A stretch of 64,000 nucleotides of DNA from Effrenium voratum (lineage: Eukaryota; Sar; Dinophyceae; Suessiales; Symbiodiniaceae). Shown piece after piece: positions 27,101 to 39,100 of the stretch (position 1 is the first letter of the stretch; the number at the start of each line of letters is the position of its first letter). Location of the stretch: assembly GCA_963377175.1 (NCBI GenBank), contig CAUJNA010001424.1, positions 632,881-696,880 on the forward strand, given 5' to 3'. The translations under genes were made by a program, and so were the position numbers. The notes beneath the pieces are model-generated. The model saw nothing but the letters and a program-made list of their open reading frames with translations, did no database searches and had not been told where the DNA came from.

Positions 27101-30100
27101 CTGAAATTGGGCGGGTTTCTATTTTAATTGTCCGTTAAAAGCACCAAAAAAGGGTACCCTCAAAAGACACCCAAATAGAGAGCCCGTTAAACATGAGGCG
27201 TGTTTTTGGTTGGACCCCGCTCATCCGCAAAAGTGGCAGTTCCAGACATGGAGGGTGCAGCGGCTTCCTATCCATATGGTGGTGTGTGTTCTAAGGTTGG
27301 ACCCACTCCTGGTTGTTCCTAAGAACCACACAAAGTGGGTATCCTCATATATCCTCAAAAGCACGACACTATATTGTATCTTCTTTGAGGCAGCTTTCAG
27401 GAAGTGCCGCCGCACGTAACAACGCGTGACAGTCCCGCTTGGATCACAGGATGAAGGCAGCATCTTTGGTCACCTCTCATGCCTCAGAGATTCATGATGG
27501 CTGGATGCAGACACATCTTCAGAGGGTCCAAGTACCTCATGAAGATGGCTTTTGGTGGGTAAAAAGGGATCTAAGCACCTCGTTAAAAGGAACCAAGCGA
27601 CCTGTGGGATTGGCAGACAAACAGAAACCCGCAGCTCGTTTTCTATGTTTCCCGCTGAAAAACTGGGCTTGAGTCCCAGCTTGGCTGTGAATTTCGTTGG
27701 GTGAGCCTTGCCCTTTTGGATGCCAAAAAGGCATGAGCTCGCTCTTTGTGGCGATCCGAACCAAAAAGTTGATTGGAACCCAAATTGCGCGCTTTGTCGC
27801 GCTATCTGGCGCTCATCATGTGTTTGTTCCCACGTTTTATGTGCTCTGACACTCAAACTTGGAGTTAATTTTGAATAAGTTTTTGTCGGGTCTAAGAACT
27901 GTCTGAGGTTTGCTGCTTCGGGGCACTGCTCATTCTGCTGCAACCCTTCGAGAACGGGGACGCCTTGCGTCACGGTGCGCCGGAGAGTCCGGTTTTTCTG
28001 CGAGGGGATCAGAAGTGGCTTCACTTGTCGGTTCCCAGCCATCCCCTTAATTTGTGTTCAGGGTTTTGGGGTTGAGTGGGGGGTTTCCTCCTTTGATCCA
28101 CTAGAAGTGCAAAGCTTTGAGCAGATCTGAGAACAGCCCAGTTCGGAACACTTCGTGAGCGCAATCTCCATGCCGTCACACCGATTCCCGTAAACCAGAC
28201 CTCCAGTGGGGTATTCGGATATTCGTGGCACACGACATGGCGATGCTCCAGTAAAGCAACACACGACCATATGCAGATGTCAACGGCGGAAGTCTCCCTT
28301 CCACCTTCCAAGCCTCAGGCTATAGGTTGCATGCGCGGTGTTTCCACCAGACCGTCCCCCAAAGGAAGCAAACAAGAGGCTTGACCAATCGTGGTTTAGG
28401 CCATGGAAAGACGAGGGGCACAAATGAGCCCTTGGTTTTCCATGCAAACCAAAGGGGTGGTTTCCTTGGAAGAGGTTGTCCCGTTTTTGCACCCTGCCTT
28501 TTTTGGCACGACACCCACATGTGCTCGAAGCGCAAGCGCGCCGCCCCGCAGGCACTGCGTCGCCCTGGAGCATGAAGTTCATGCGCTGGGGCTTCTGGCT
28601 CTCCGTGCTGGCGGTGAAGGCGTCGGGTAGCTTGCATCGATGCATCGATCTGTTGGGCTCACCGGTGGATGAAGCCCAGGCCTCCTCCGCAACGTGCTGC
28701 TTCTTCGGGTGTGGGGGGGGGGCCAGGAGCAAGGAATAGTCCCAACTTCAAATGGGCGCCTTCGCCTTTGTACTTCTTTGCATGGGCGTGTCTTTTTTTC
28801 AGGCAGCCCCCAAAAATGTTGGTTTTGCTTTTGGTTTCCTTTGCATTTCACACCCTAACAAAAAAAACACCAGTAAAAAAAGACGAGCCACCCACATGGT
28901 TCCAGACCCATTGGCGACCCTGGCGCGCGCAACCGCGCGCCTTGCACGCGCAGTTCGTGTCCGGGCTCGGGGGCATCGCCGCCATCGAGCGCGCCACCAC
29001 GGAGCTCAAGGCGCGAGGATGTTTTTTGTTTTTCCGGCACCTCACGGCACTTTTGCCCCGGAAAGCTTGTGGAAGTCGACTCATGTTGCACCCATTTTCC
29101 GGGTGGGGGCGGGGGGGAATGCCAATTCATGCTACTTGTGGTTCTGTTGATGCCTATTTTTGAGGGCGGGAATTTGCTCGATGCTTGGGGACAAGACTCT
29201 CAGGGCAATGTGTTGATCTTAGGCAAGCTCCACTTTCCCATGATGTTCTATCTTCGTTGTGGTGGTATAAATTCAGATCTTCGCTGCCTCAAAATCTCAG
29301 GCCAGTTGGTGCCAATTTGGCAGTTAAGCTTCATGGTAGCACTTTCAGGCGTGTTTGGCGTCTATATGTGTTTGTCATGGTTTGTCTCAAAATAGGGGAA
29401 CTTCCAAAATGTGTGGTTGCCCTTTTTGATTTCCCTTTGAAACCTAACGAAAAGGGGTGCCCTCAAAAAAAAGGGACGCCCATACAAGGTTCGTTGAACA
29501 TGTCCGGACAATGTGTACGGTCAAAGGACATGAAGGACGCGCTACGAAGTTTCAACAAGATAAGTTCACAGCGCTAGGTCCACGTATTCTGTGTGGGAGC
29601 TGAACATATTTTGAGGGTGGCTCATATAGTTTTGAGGGAAATGTTGTTCTGGGGGGCTGAAATGGATGTCAAAGGGATTGAATCCACGAATTTGGCAGGA
29701 TACGCACCCAGATCCCATCAGACGGGAAATTCAACCACCTAGCAATCCAAACTACTGGATTCCCTGAAACCTGGAAATCGCGTGATTGCTGAACTCGAGT
29801 CATCGGGTATGCGTGTTGGTCTAAAATGGGGCATGGCTGCGGGGAGGACACTGGATGAGTCTGTGTTGAGATTACCAGACTCATCCAGAATTAACATGGA
29901 CCCAAATAAGGCGTCTCCAACAACATGTATCTCCGAACATGTGTTTTCTCCGAACAAATGCGGCTTTTGGGGGGTAGGGGAATCGTTTTCCACTCTTCTT
30001 TTCTTTTTTGGCTGCCTGACGCGCTCAGATCAGCCGCCCGGGCCGGGAGTCGCTGGAAGACTTACCACGCTTCGCCTTTGGACCCAACTGGGACAAGGCG

Positions 30101-33100
30101 ATGCGACGCATTCGCCGCATCGGACGGGTTGAATTTGCTCGCTGGCGCAGGCCCTTTCTTGGTGTGGCTCAAAATTCAAGAGCTGGGGTTACGCAGTTTG
30201 TTTGTTTTTCCATCCAAGGGGCCCAAAAATTGGTACCACTTGCTCGAGTCACAGCCTTTTCTTGGTGGGGGAAGTATACTCTAAACCCCATGCTTCCCAT
30301 GCGACTAAGAGTGGACTTGCAATTGACCCTTGGTTGATTGCTATAAGGGGTGCCCCTTATTAATGCGCCAGGTTCATTAATCCGGGGGTCAATCACTTGG
30401 GGATAACTTAATTCCAAAGTGAGTGGGGTGCTTGAAGATATGTTTCCCTGGTTTCCAAGAGAGGTATGCAGGTGTATACCTGTTGCTACCGGTTTCTTGG
30501 CTCGGTGACTTGCCTTTCTCTTTGTGTAATTGGGTCCATGGTCCGTGAAGTGAGGCTTGGTCAAAGCCCGTCTATGGTTCATTTCAGGGTGTCTTTCTTT
30601 AGGCACCCCAAATCTAGGGGACCCCAAAAACTCCTGTGCTCCGGTTCGGGACATCGGTTCCAATCCCTCAGGAAGCTTCGTGATTTTTGCTGTCGGGGGC
30701 AATAGAGACCTCGAGGTCCGAAGGGCTCTGTGAAATCTGCCCAGCGCATGGCGCAGTTCGAGATTTGATGGGTCACCTCTGTCCGGATCTTCTCGCATGC
30801 ATTTGGTAATTGCTTGGCACGACCCTAAAAAAGCTTAGGCGGGACGAGGGGATGGAGGGAGTAGCACCTCAATCCTGAACTGCTGGGGGACTTCTGGCAG
30901 ATCAAGCGGAATGCCCACCTTTTGATTCACCACAGGTTTTGGGTCTCTGTTGTTTGCCGCCACAGTTGTGTTCGGGTGTCTCGAATGGCAGGACATGATC
31001 GAGTGGCTGGCTCTGTGGGGCACCGGATTGATTTGCTATGTAGCTCCTCGGCTGAGACTGCTCGTTGGCTCAGATGACCGACCAGCCAAGCTTCGTCGAA
31101 CGGCTGATTGAACCGCCCAAAAAGAGATTTGAAGTGTCGACAGCTATGTGGGTTTGTGTGTGTGTGTGCCAAGTTGGGCCAACGCAGCACGCTCGTTCCT
31201 TGCCACGGGAAACCTGTACTCCAACGATTCAGGCTTCCTACGACCCCAAATAGGAACAATACCCCATGGAACCCGTTTTTTCTGGTCTGGGGACCAGACC
31301 CAGCCAGCTGCCCACGGCTTCCAGCAAGTGACTGGGCACTTTTCTGCTGACCCCTTTTGGATGTGACTTGGTTTTGGCCGAAGGTTTGGGGATTGCAGTG
31401 GGGTCAGGTCTTCTGCTTCACCTGCACTCAGTAGGATTCACACACCTGGGGCGTGTTCGGGCTTTCCTCAATGGGGATCTCACATGTGTCCGGCTATTCT
31501 TCCGAGGCAGGTTCCTTCCAACCGATATTGATGATTTCATGCATGAAGCGTTGTATATGCGTGAGAAATTTTGAGCATGAGTTGGTTGCATGAATGGATA
31601 TGTTTGATGCATGTGGTTTGGACAAACTTTTGAGTCACAAACTTTTGAGTTACATATGTATTTTGATTGTATGCATTGATTGCCCTTTCCACGACTAACG
31701 GAGGTGTTTTCACAACTTGTCGTTTGGCAATTGTTTGTGATATCGAGGGAATTAACACGACTAAGTTGTCAGAGGGAGGGCGGTGCCCGCTTTGGTCTCA
31801 CGGAAAAGGCTGTTTCCCAGATGTGGTGTCTCAATGGACCCCAAAGAGTTTACTGAGAACCATTAGGCAACTCATTTGTTCTGAAGCCTTACTGTGTACG
31901 ACCAATGGCAACCATATGTGTTTAGATCTTAACAAAGGGAAACCAGAAGGGCATGGGCAATTGTTTTCTATGAGTTTTTTGCAGACCCCTTATCGGGGAT
32001 GTGTCATTTGTTTAAGGGTTCACTTGTTGTTTGGTGTTCTTAAAGCAAGATCCAAGGGACACTCGAAGCCATTTTCCGGGGGCCGCCCCACTCCCTAAAA
32101 CAGGGGGCCTGCTGTTTTTTTTGTTTTTCCCCCTTTTTTGAAAAGTTATGTGTTTCTTGGGTGTTTTTGTTATATGTCAACCACACACTTGTTTTGGCAC
32201 ATGTCTTCTTTTTGTCTATGTCAACCACACCTTGGTTGTTGCGCCGAAAAGTCTTAGGCCGACACCCAGTTCTGGTTCTGCCTGGGCTGCTCCGTCTTGG
32301 GCTTCGTCCTGGCGTTCCGGCACCGCGGCTGGCGCGCCTCGGCGGCGGGTGCGGCGGGTGGTGAAAGGGGAGTGGGTGTCTTCCTGCCTGGATCTTCCAA
32401 ATGGTTGTGGGTCAAAAATAGGTACCCAAAATGGATTGCCCTGGTAAATGGAAACATGGACTGAAACCTGCGGAATTCCTGGTGTTGTTTTTTTTGACCC
32501 AGACCCAGATCATGGAATTTCAACGTAAATTCCGGAGACTACCCCCTTTTTAGGGGTTCAGAGTGAAAAAGCACGGAGTTTTAAAACAGAGAAATAACCC
32601 GGAGACGGAGGACCCAGGTTCACTTCTTTTTTTTTAAACAAGGGCATGATGAGTGGTTCAATTGTTTTTTCATCATGAGTGGTTCCTTTGTGTTCTTTTT
32701 TTTGGTTTCTTTGCTTTATGTTTTGCTGTAGGGGCTTGTTATGATGAGTGATGAGAGCGATGCGGGTAGGAGTTGAAGGTTTCCCCCGAACTCCTTTGGC
32801 AAACCCTGGAGGTGGTCTTTTTGCGCGGCTCGGTGTTTCGGGGCTGAAAAGGGACACGCGCCGAGCACCGAAGTCCATGGGTTCCGAGTCCGTTTTTTGA
32901 GAGACACCCAAATTTATTCAGTGCAAAAGGATGACAGTTCCCAGACACGCAGTGGACTGCTTCTTTTGTCAACTTGTCTTTGCAAATCTGTCAAACCGGC
33001 TAAAACAAGTCCCAATATGTTTTTGTTCTCGTGGCCACTTGGGGCCTGGATTACAGTTGGCTTCATAAAAGGTCTGGTAATCCCCTCGTACCCACGTGCC

Positions 33101-36100
33101 ATCTTCCTGTAACAAGTTGCCTGGACCCTCAACTAATTACGCGGAAAATGGCCCAGATGTTTTGGGGAGGTCGCATTGTAAATGGGTAGTTTGAGGGTCT
33201 CGGTAAGGCAAAGGGCTTACTCGTTTGTTCGGAGACGCGTGAAGAGGGGTTCTGAAAACGAGTCGGTTCCAATCGCTTGCAAAAAAGGCCCTTCTCATGT
33301 CGTATCCGAAAGGAACCCATTTGTTGGAACCCCCCCAATAGGTCACCCAAGTTTGGTTTCTCTGAATGCTGTCAACAAGACATTTCCTCGATGGACCAAA
33401 TTGTAATGGCATCGACTCACTGACTTGGACTTGCCAGAAGCAGCAGGATTGTTTGGTTTTCCTTGTCGTCTTGCCGTTTTTTGGGCTGTCTAACTTTGCG
33501 CCATTTGGGGTTTCCTTCACCCTGGGTTCAACCCCCATTAAAAGAAAAGGTTGAGCCAATTTGGATGATGACAATCCTTAGGTGAAGAAATGGTGGTTAT
33601 ATTACCCCTCCCCATCCCTCCCCCATGGCTTTACTGGTGGTTTGAATTTCGGCAGCAAATCACGTGTTGCAGCGCGTCCGCTCATTGGCCTCTCCCGGGG
33701 AGCGTTGAGGTTTACACAATCTGGGCGTGTGCTTCTCTCAGCATGTTTGGAGTCGGTACAACATTTTCCCCTCGGCTTAAGGGACAGTTAGAAGGATAAG
33801 CGACGTCCATTTGTGGGGGTGCGAAGAGGACCATGATTCAGATGGGTTATGATATCCAATGCAGAGCCAGGAGGCCCAGTGCAGAAGCCCTCAAGGCCCC
33901 AAGGGGGCGTAAAAGCGCGACCAACCCGCCGGGTGATCCTGTCTCTATATGCACCCCATGTGGCACACATTCTGGGAGTTCTGACCTGGGTCTGCCTCAG
34001 GGGACTCTCCCAAAGTGTTGGTACACGTTCCTTTTGGCGTCCCTTCAGTGCGCCCAAAACGGGTATTCTCATTCAATCAAACAAGAACAGGCGAGTGTTT
34101 CGCAGAATTAGGGGTCAATGGTGGTTGGGTTTCTTGTGATTTCTCGATCCACAAACGTTTTGTAAGGTTGGAACCCCCCCAAATGGTGGTTTTCCTGTTG
34201 CTGTCCCTTTAACACCAACCAAAAAGGTGTTCCCTGAAAAAGGTGTGTCTTGTTTGGGTATATCCCGCCTTTGGTCGGTTTGAAGTGGAGATCAAAAGGA
34301 AAACCAATCAGGAAACCATTTTTGGGGGTGTCCCCCTATTTAACGACACCCATTTTGTGACTCGCCCATACGTCCACCATTTTGTTGAGGCGCGCGCACG
34401 CTGGTCACAGAGGATGCCTTGGCTGCCGTGCCCATGCGCTACGCCGAGCGCGCCGCGCGGCAAGGGAAAGGAGCAGGGAGGCCCATAGGTGTCCTTGTTA
34501 GGTTAGTTTGATTAAACATAGATGGGTTCCACTGGTTTAGGTGGGGTTTCTTCCATTTACCAGGGCCATCTATTTCCAAAAGGCCACCTATGGGGGGGTC
34601 TGGGTCCCTATTTTCACACATCCCCCCAGGTCCCGAATGGCCATTGGTTGCCTGTTGATGTGAATCTATGTATTTGTTGCGCCACAAACGCAGCAACCCA
34701 AACAGGGTCTTCCTTCTTTACCTGGGAAACTGGTTTGGCAATTGGGTGCGTCTTAGAATCAGGGTTTGGACCCCGAACGATGGTAGTCCCTCGGTTTCCC
34801 TTCAAAGAAACTGGCCCCAAAGTACCCTTAAGGAAAGACAGACCCAAGAATGGTTTTGTGTTTGGGATCATTGTCCTTTTGTCTGCCATGAACGTTGGTG
34901 CAAAAACAACTTTGCATTTCTCCGCATGTGTTCAGGTTTGTCCCTTTGAGGGGCGAACAGCGACCTGTAGTTTTGAGACACTCTTTACTGTCACTGCTCT
35001 AGGTTTTGTTCCTTGTCAGGGTCTGAAAAAGGAATAGAGAGCGACACTTGCGTGCAGGTTCATTGCCATTCTTGCACGTTGCAGTTCCTAGGTTCAATCA
35101 TGGTTTCCGCCAGAGATTAGGGACCTGCCACAGAATCTATTAGGGGTTGTGTGGTATCTTTGCCTCATCATGGCTGATATTCGCGAATTGCCTCATTATG
35201 GGAGACCCATGTTTGCAATTGTTTGGCCAGTTCTATTACAAACCAATTCTTTCGCCCCTACCTCACTTTTGGATGGGCGATCAGCACAACTGGCCTCATT
35301 ATTTTACCAGAATCAAGGTCACGCCCTAAGTGGTGGTTGAAGGGAAACAACCAAATTCATTTTGTCTGACTTTGACAACCCCTAGAAGCAATCAAAGTAG
35401 TGACCCCAGCACAAGCTTGCCCTTTCGGTCAGGAGTGGTGTTCGGCCTGTGAGCTGCAAAGCTTTGAATCGGTGACTCTCGTCACTTCGGGTCAAAACAA
35501 GTGGAGTTGGAGAGCTGAACAGCGCCTGAATTGGTGGTTTGAGTTGCTTTGGAGATTGAAACTCCTAAGATTTTCGTGGGCAAATGGGAAACCACCCTCA
35601 AGCACCAAACCGTCCAACCCAACAAAAAGCTGAACTGAGAGCTTTTCTTGGTCCCCCAGTAGTGCCCTTTCTCACCCCTTTTTTGGTTGGGAGGGTTCCC
35701 CTACTAAAATAGACTACCGGCAAAAAGTTGGTACCCTTATTCTAAGCTCTCTACTAGAGGACCCAGTCCCTGTTCCAGTCTACTCTCCCACCAATTCACA
35801 TGGAACCCGACCTTCGGGGGTCCCTGGGAGAGGAAAGTGGTCTTGTGTTAAGTTTGGCCGCTGTGTGGCTGACTTCGGTTGACCTGGATAGGAATCCACT
35901 ATCCAAGGAATCCAAGTACCACCCCGAAGCGCCAACAAAAAACGCTGGAGGAATAGATGGGACTTGGGAGAATTAATCTAAACCAATCTAAACCAATCTA
36001 TTCTAAACCAGTGGAACCAATCCCAAATGGAACTCATTTAGCCCATAGCACCCATCCAAACCGGTGGATCCCATTCGCCTGGACCGAGAAACCGCCGCGA

Positions 36101-39100
36101 GGTGATCCTCGCCGCGCCCCGCGGCCAGCAACACCGGCACAGGGCGCGCGCGGCCCAGGCCGCTGAGAACCCGCCTCGGAGAAATCGGCCGTGGTCTTCT
36201 TTGGGTGGAGATGGGGGAGGTGACCCCCGTTGGGATTTTCCCACCAAAATGGGCCATGCCCCCTTTTCCCCCAAAAAACCCTTGGTACCTTCCAAGGGCC
36301 AATCTCCAAAGCCCTCCTCATGAGCTACCCTCGGGGTTTGGACCCATTTTGGGATTCCAACCAAAATTCTAGGGGTAATACAACCACCATGGTTTTCCTA
36401 GGGATTATCATCATCCAAATTGGCTCAGCCTTTCTTCTAATGGGGTTGAACTCTATAGAGTGAAGGAAAACCAAATCGGCGCAAAATTCTAGGGGTAACT
36501 TCCATTTCCATTCTTTCCAATAATCCTTCTTTTTACAAAAACCACCAAAAAACCCGGGGAAATGGCTGGTTTTTGAAAAGAACGATGGCTGAAAAAAATG
36601 GGGAATCAACCCCTAGAAAAATGGGCAATTTCCCCGTTTGGTGGTTAAGCTAGGAAACCTATTGCCTGCTTGATTTTTAAAACCAGGTATCTTTACATGT
36701 TGGACCCACTTGGTTTGAAGTTCCAGCTGTTGGAAGCAAGCATGAACACCCTCTGCCCATTTTGCCAGATTCGTCGGGATGCAAAGGGTCCGGGACCCCA
36801 AAAGGACCATTTCTCTTGCGGCTTGCGGCTTTGAAGTAAGGTGTCAGGTATGTCGCAGGAGAAACCGTGGGCATAAATCTTCGATCTGTTTCCGCAGTGC
36901 GTTCTCAACGTTTCTGCTTTAACCATCCCAAGTGCAGCAGCCAAAAGCAGTGGTGGGGACACGAGTGTCGCTTGTTTTTCCTGGCCACCTGTGACCCCTT
37001 ATTGCTCAGCGCAATCGACTCCGACTTGACTCGTAGGGCACCGTCCCGCCGCCCTCAGCAAAGAAGCAGTGGTACGAGAAGTGGTTCCCGGACTTGTGGG
37101 CGCTTTGGCGCTACTGGAAGTTGGGGACCCCCGAGTCGCTTGTGGATCCGGGTCCCTTGAGATTTTTAAGGCGGTACCGGTGGGGCGGGAAACGAGCGAT
37201 TTGTTCTGACCCGCCTGAGTGGCCTGAAAAACGACTGAGTCAACCAGTAGGCTAGGTCCCCCATTCGTGCCCTTTCTCACCCGAGGATTCCCCTACTAAA
37301 ATAGACTACAGAAAAAGGCGTACCCTTGTTCCTCTCTACTGGATGACCTAGTAGGGGTTGACCTTTGGTCAGAAATCCGTTTCAAGTATGGAGAGGCAAA
37401 ATGGGCTTTCTCCTGAAGATGTCCTTTCCAAGAAGGTCCAACTTGATTTCCCCGCAAACGGGGTCAACAGACAACCCCGGGGGCCCAAAGCACATAGACC
37501 GCAATTCACTGCTCTGTTTTTTGAGGGGGTTAGGCTTTCACAAGGTGTAGGGAATCTATCAGATCAGAATTCCGATCGTACAGTGCTCGGGCCCTCGCTA
37601 CCTTCGGTAGTGTGTCAGCACTCCCCAAAAAGAACAGTTGTGGGGGAAGGGGGGGGCACTGGTGTTTCTTCCCTGTTCAGCACCATCCGAACAGGTGCCC
37701 CTTTTGCATTGGAGGCAATCGGACCAGTAGGAAGCTCTCTTAGAAACCTTAGCTGATGCTTCATGAGGTGGTTTAAACATGTTGGCTCCAAACCCTGTGT
37801 TTGGCTGGAGTCTGGAGATGACCCATCCCTGAAGCAGAGTGAATGTGTTACGACTTGTTGGTTCTCCTTTTTTCAGAACGAGTGACATCTGCCAGCCAAG
37901 CATCAACCAAACGGACCTGTTTAAGGCCGGGTCCTGCAGTTGGCCATGACCATTTAGGACCAGAAACCGACCCTGGTCGGGTCGGATGGGAGCAACATGG
38001 CTATGAACTGTTAAGAGTTCGAACCCTCAAACTCAAGTGGTTGTCTACCAAATGGCTCCCTATTAAGACTCACCCCCATGTGGCTGTGGGTCAACAAAAA
38101 GGTACCCCAAATGGCTTGCCCTAGTAAGTGGAAACAGGGACCAAGACCTGCGGATCATTTCCTGGTGCTTCAAAAATGGACCCAGACCCAAATCATGGAA
38201 TTTTAATGTAAAACCCGGAGACTACCACTTCTTAAGGGCTTAATAAGGGCTTTTTTGGGCTCCCTCCCCCTCCCTCCCCCCCAGTGACTCAGGACCGCAT
38301 TATTGACTTCATGCGCTACGAGGACAAGCTGGACGACTTCATCTTGGGGCAGCTGAAATTTACGGTGGACGCCGGCTCCGAGCAAGTCGTCTCCTGGGAA
38401 GCGGTGCACAGGCTCACATCGCAAGGGCGAAGATGGCGAATGGGTTCCAACTCGGATTTTTTTCGGCCTCAGTCCTTTCAACCCTTCGCCACAATGGCCA
38501 CCAGTTTCCTTTCTTCAAACTGGGTTGCTTTCAACCACCTTTTGGTGGCAGGGAGTTCTTTTTGGAGCCTCTTGCGGCACAATGCGGCACTTCCATTGGA
38601 AAGAGCCGATACCTGGACCGTTAAGACTCAACCCTTCAAGTGGGCATGTTGAACCGCATGTATCGGTGATGTCCCACCTTTTGAGGACAAACAACAAGAG
38701 GTGGAGCAGGAATCACAACTGATTTTTTGTTCAAAACCATCCAGACCTGATTCCCGACGAAGGCAAGCCAAGACCATCCCGCTCAAGTGAGAACCAAGCC
38801 CTAGGCAACAACTGCAACCCCAGCTGCTCAAGAGAAGATTTCGGTCACGCAACTGGCGTCCCTTTCAGCGCTCAGCCCACACCCCAAGCGAAGCCTTTGG
38901 CTTGAAGATGTCGAAGGAATCGTGTGAATCGATGTCAGTAGTGTTTATCAAGTTTAAAGCGGAATGCGCCCGTAAACGATGCAAGCCCATACTAATGTAG
39001 CCTTACGCCGGGCACATAGAAAAACGGGACCATGCGCCAGGCCGCTGAAGCCGCGCACCAGCTTTATGCCGCCGCCCGTCTTTGCCCACACCAGCTGCGG

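Larger units (their letters stand above)
34443..37036 (+). other. Variable-linker interval, exon content uncertain
   Basis: Includes candidate exon 27, a family A copy (35647) and a family G copy (36487). The linker is poorly conserved, so small exons could be missed. Confidence 0.35.
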
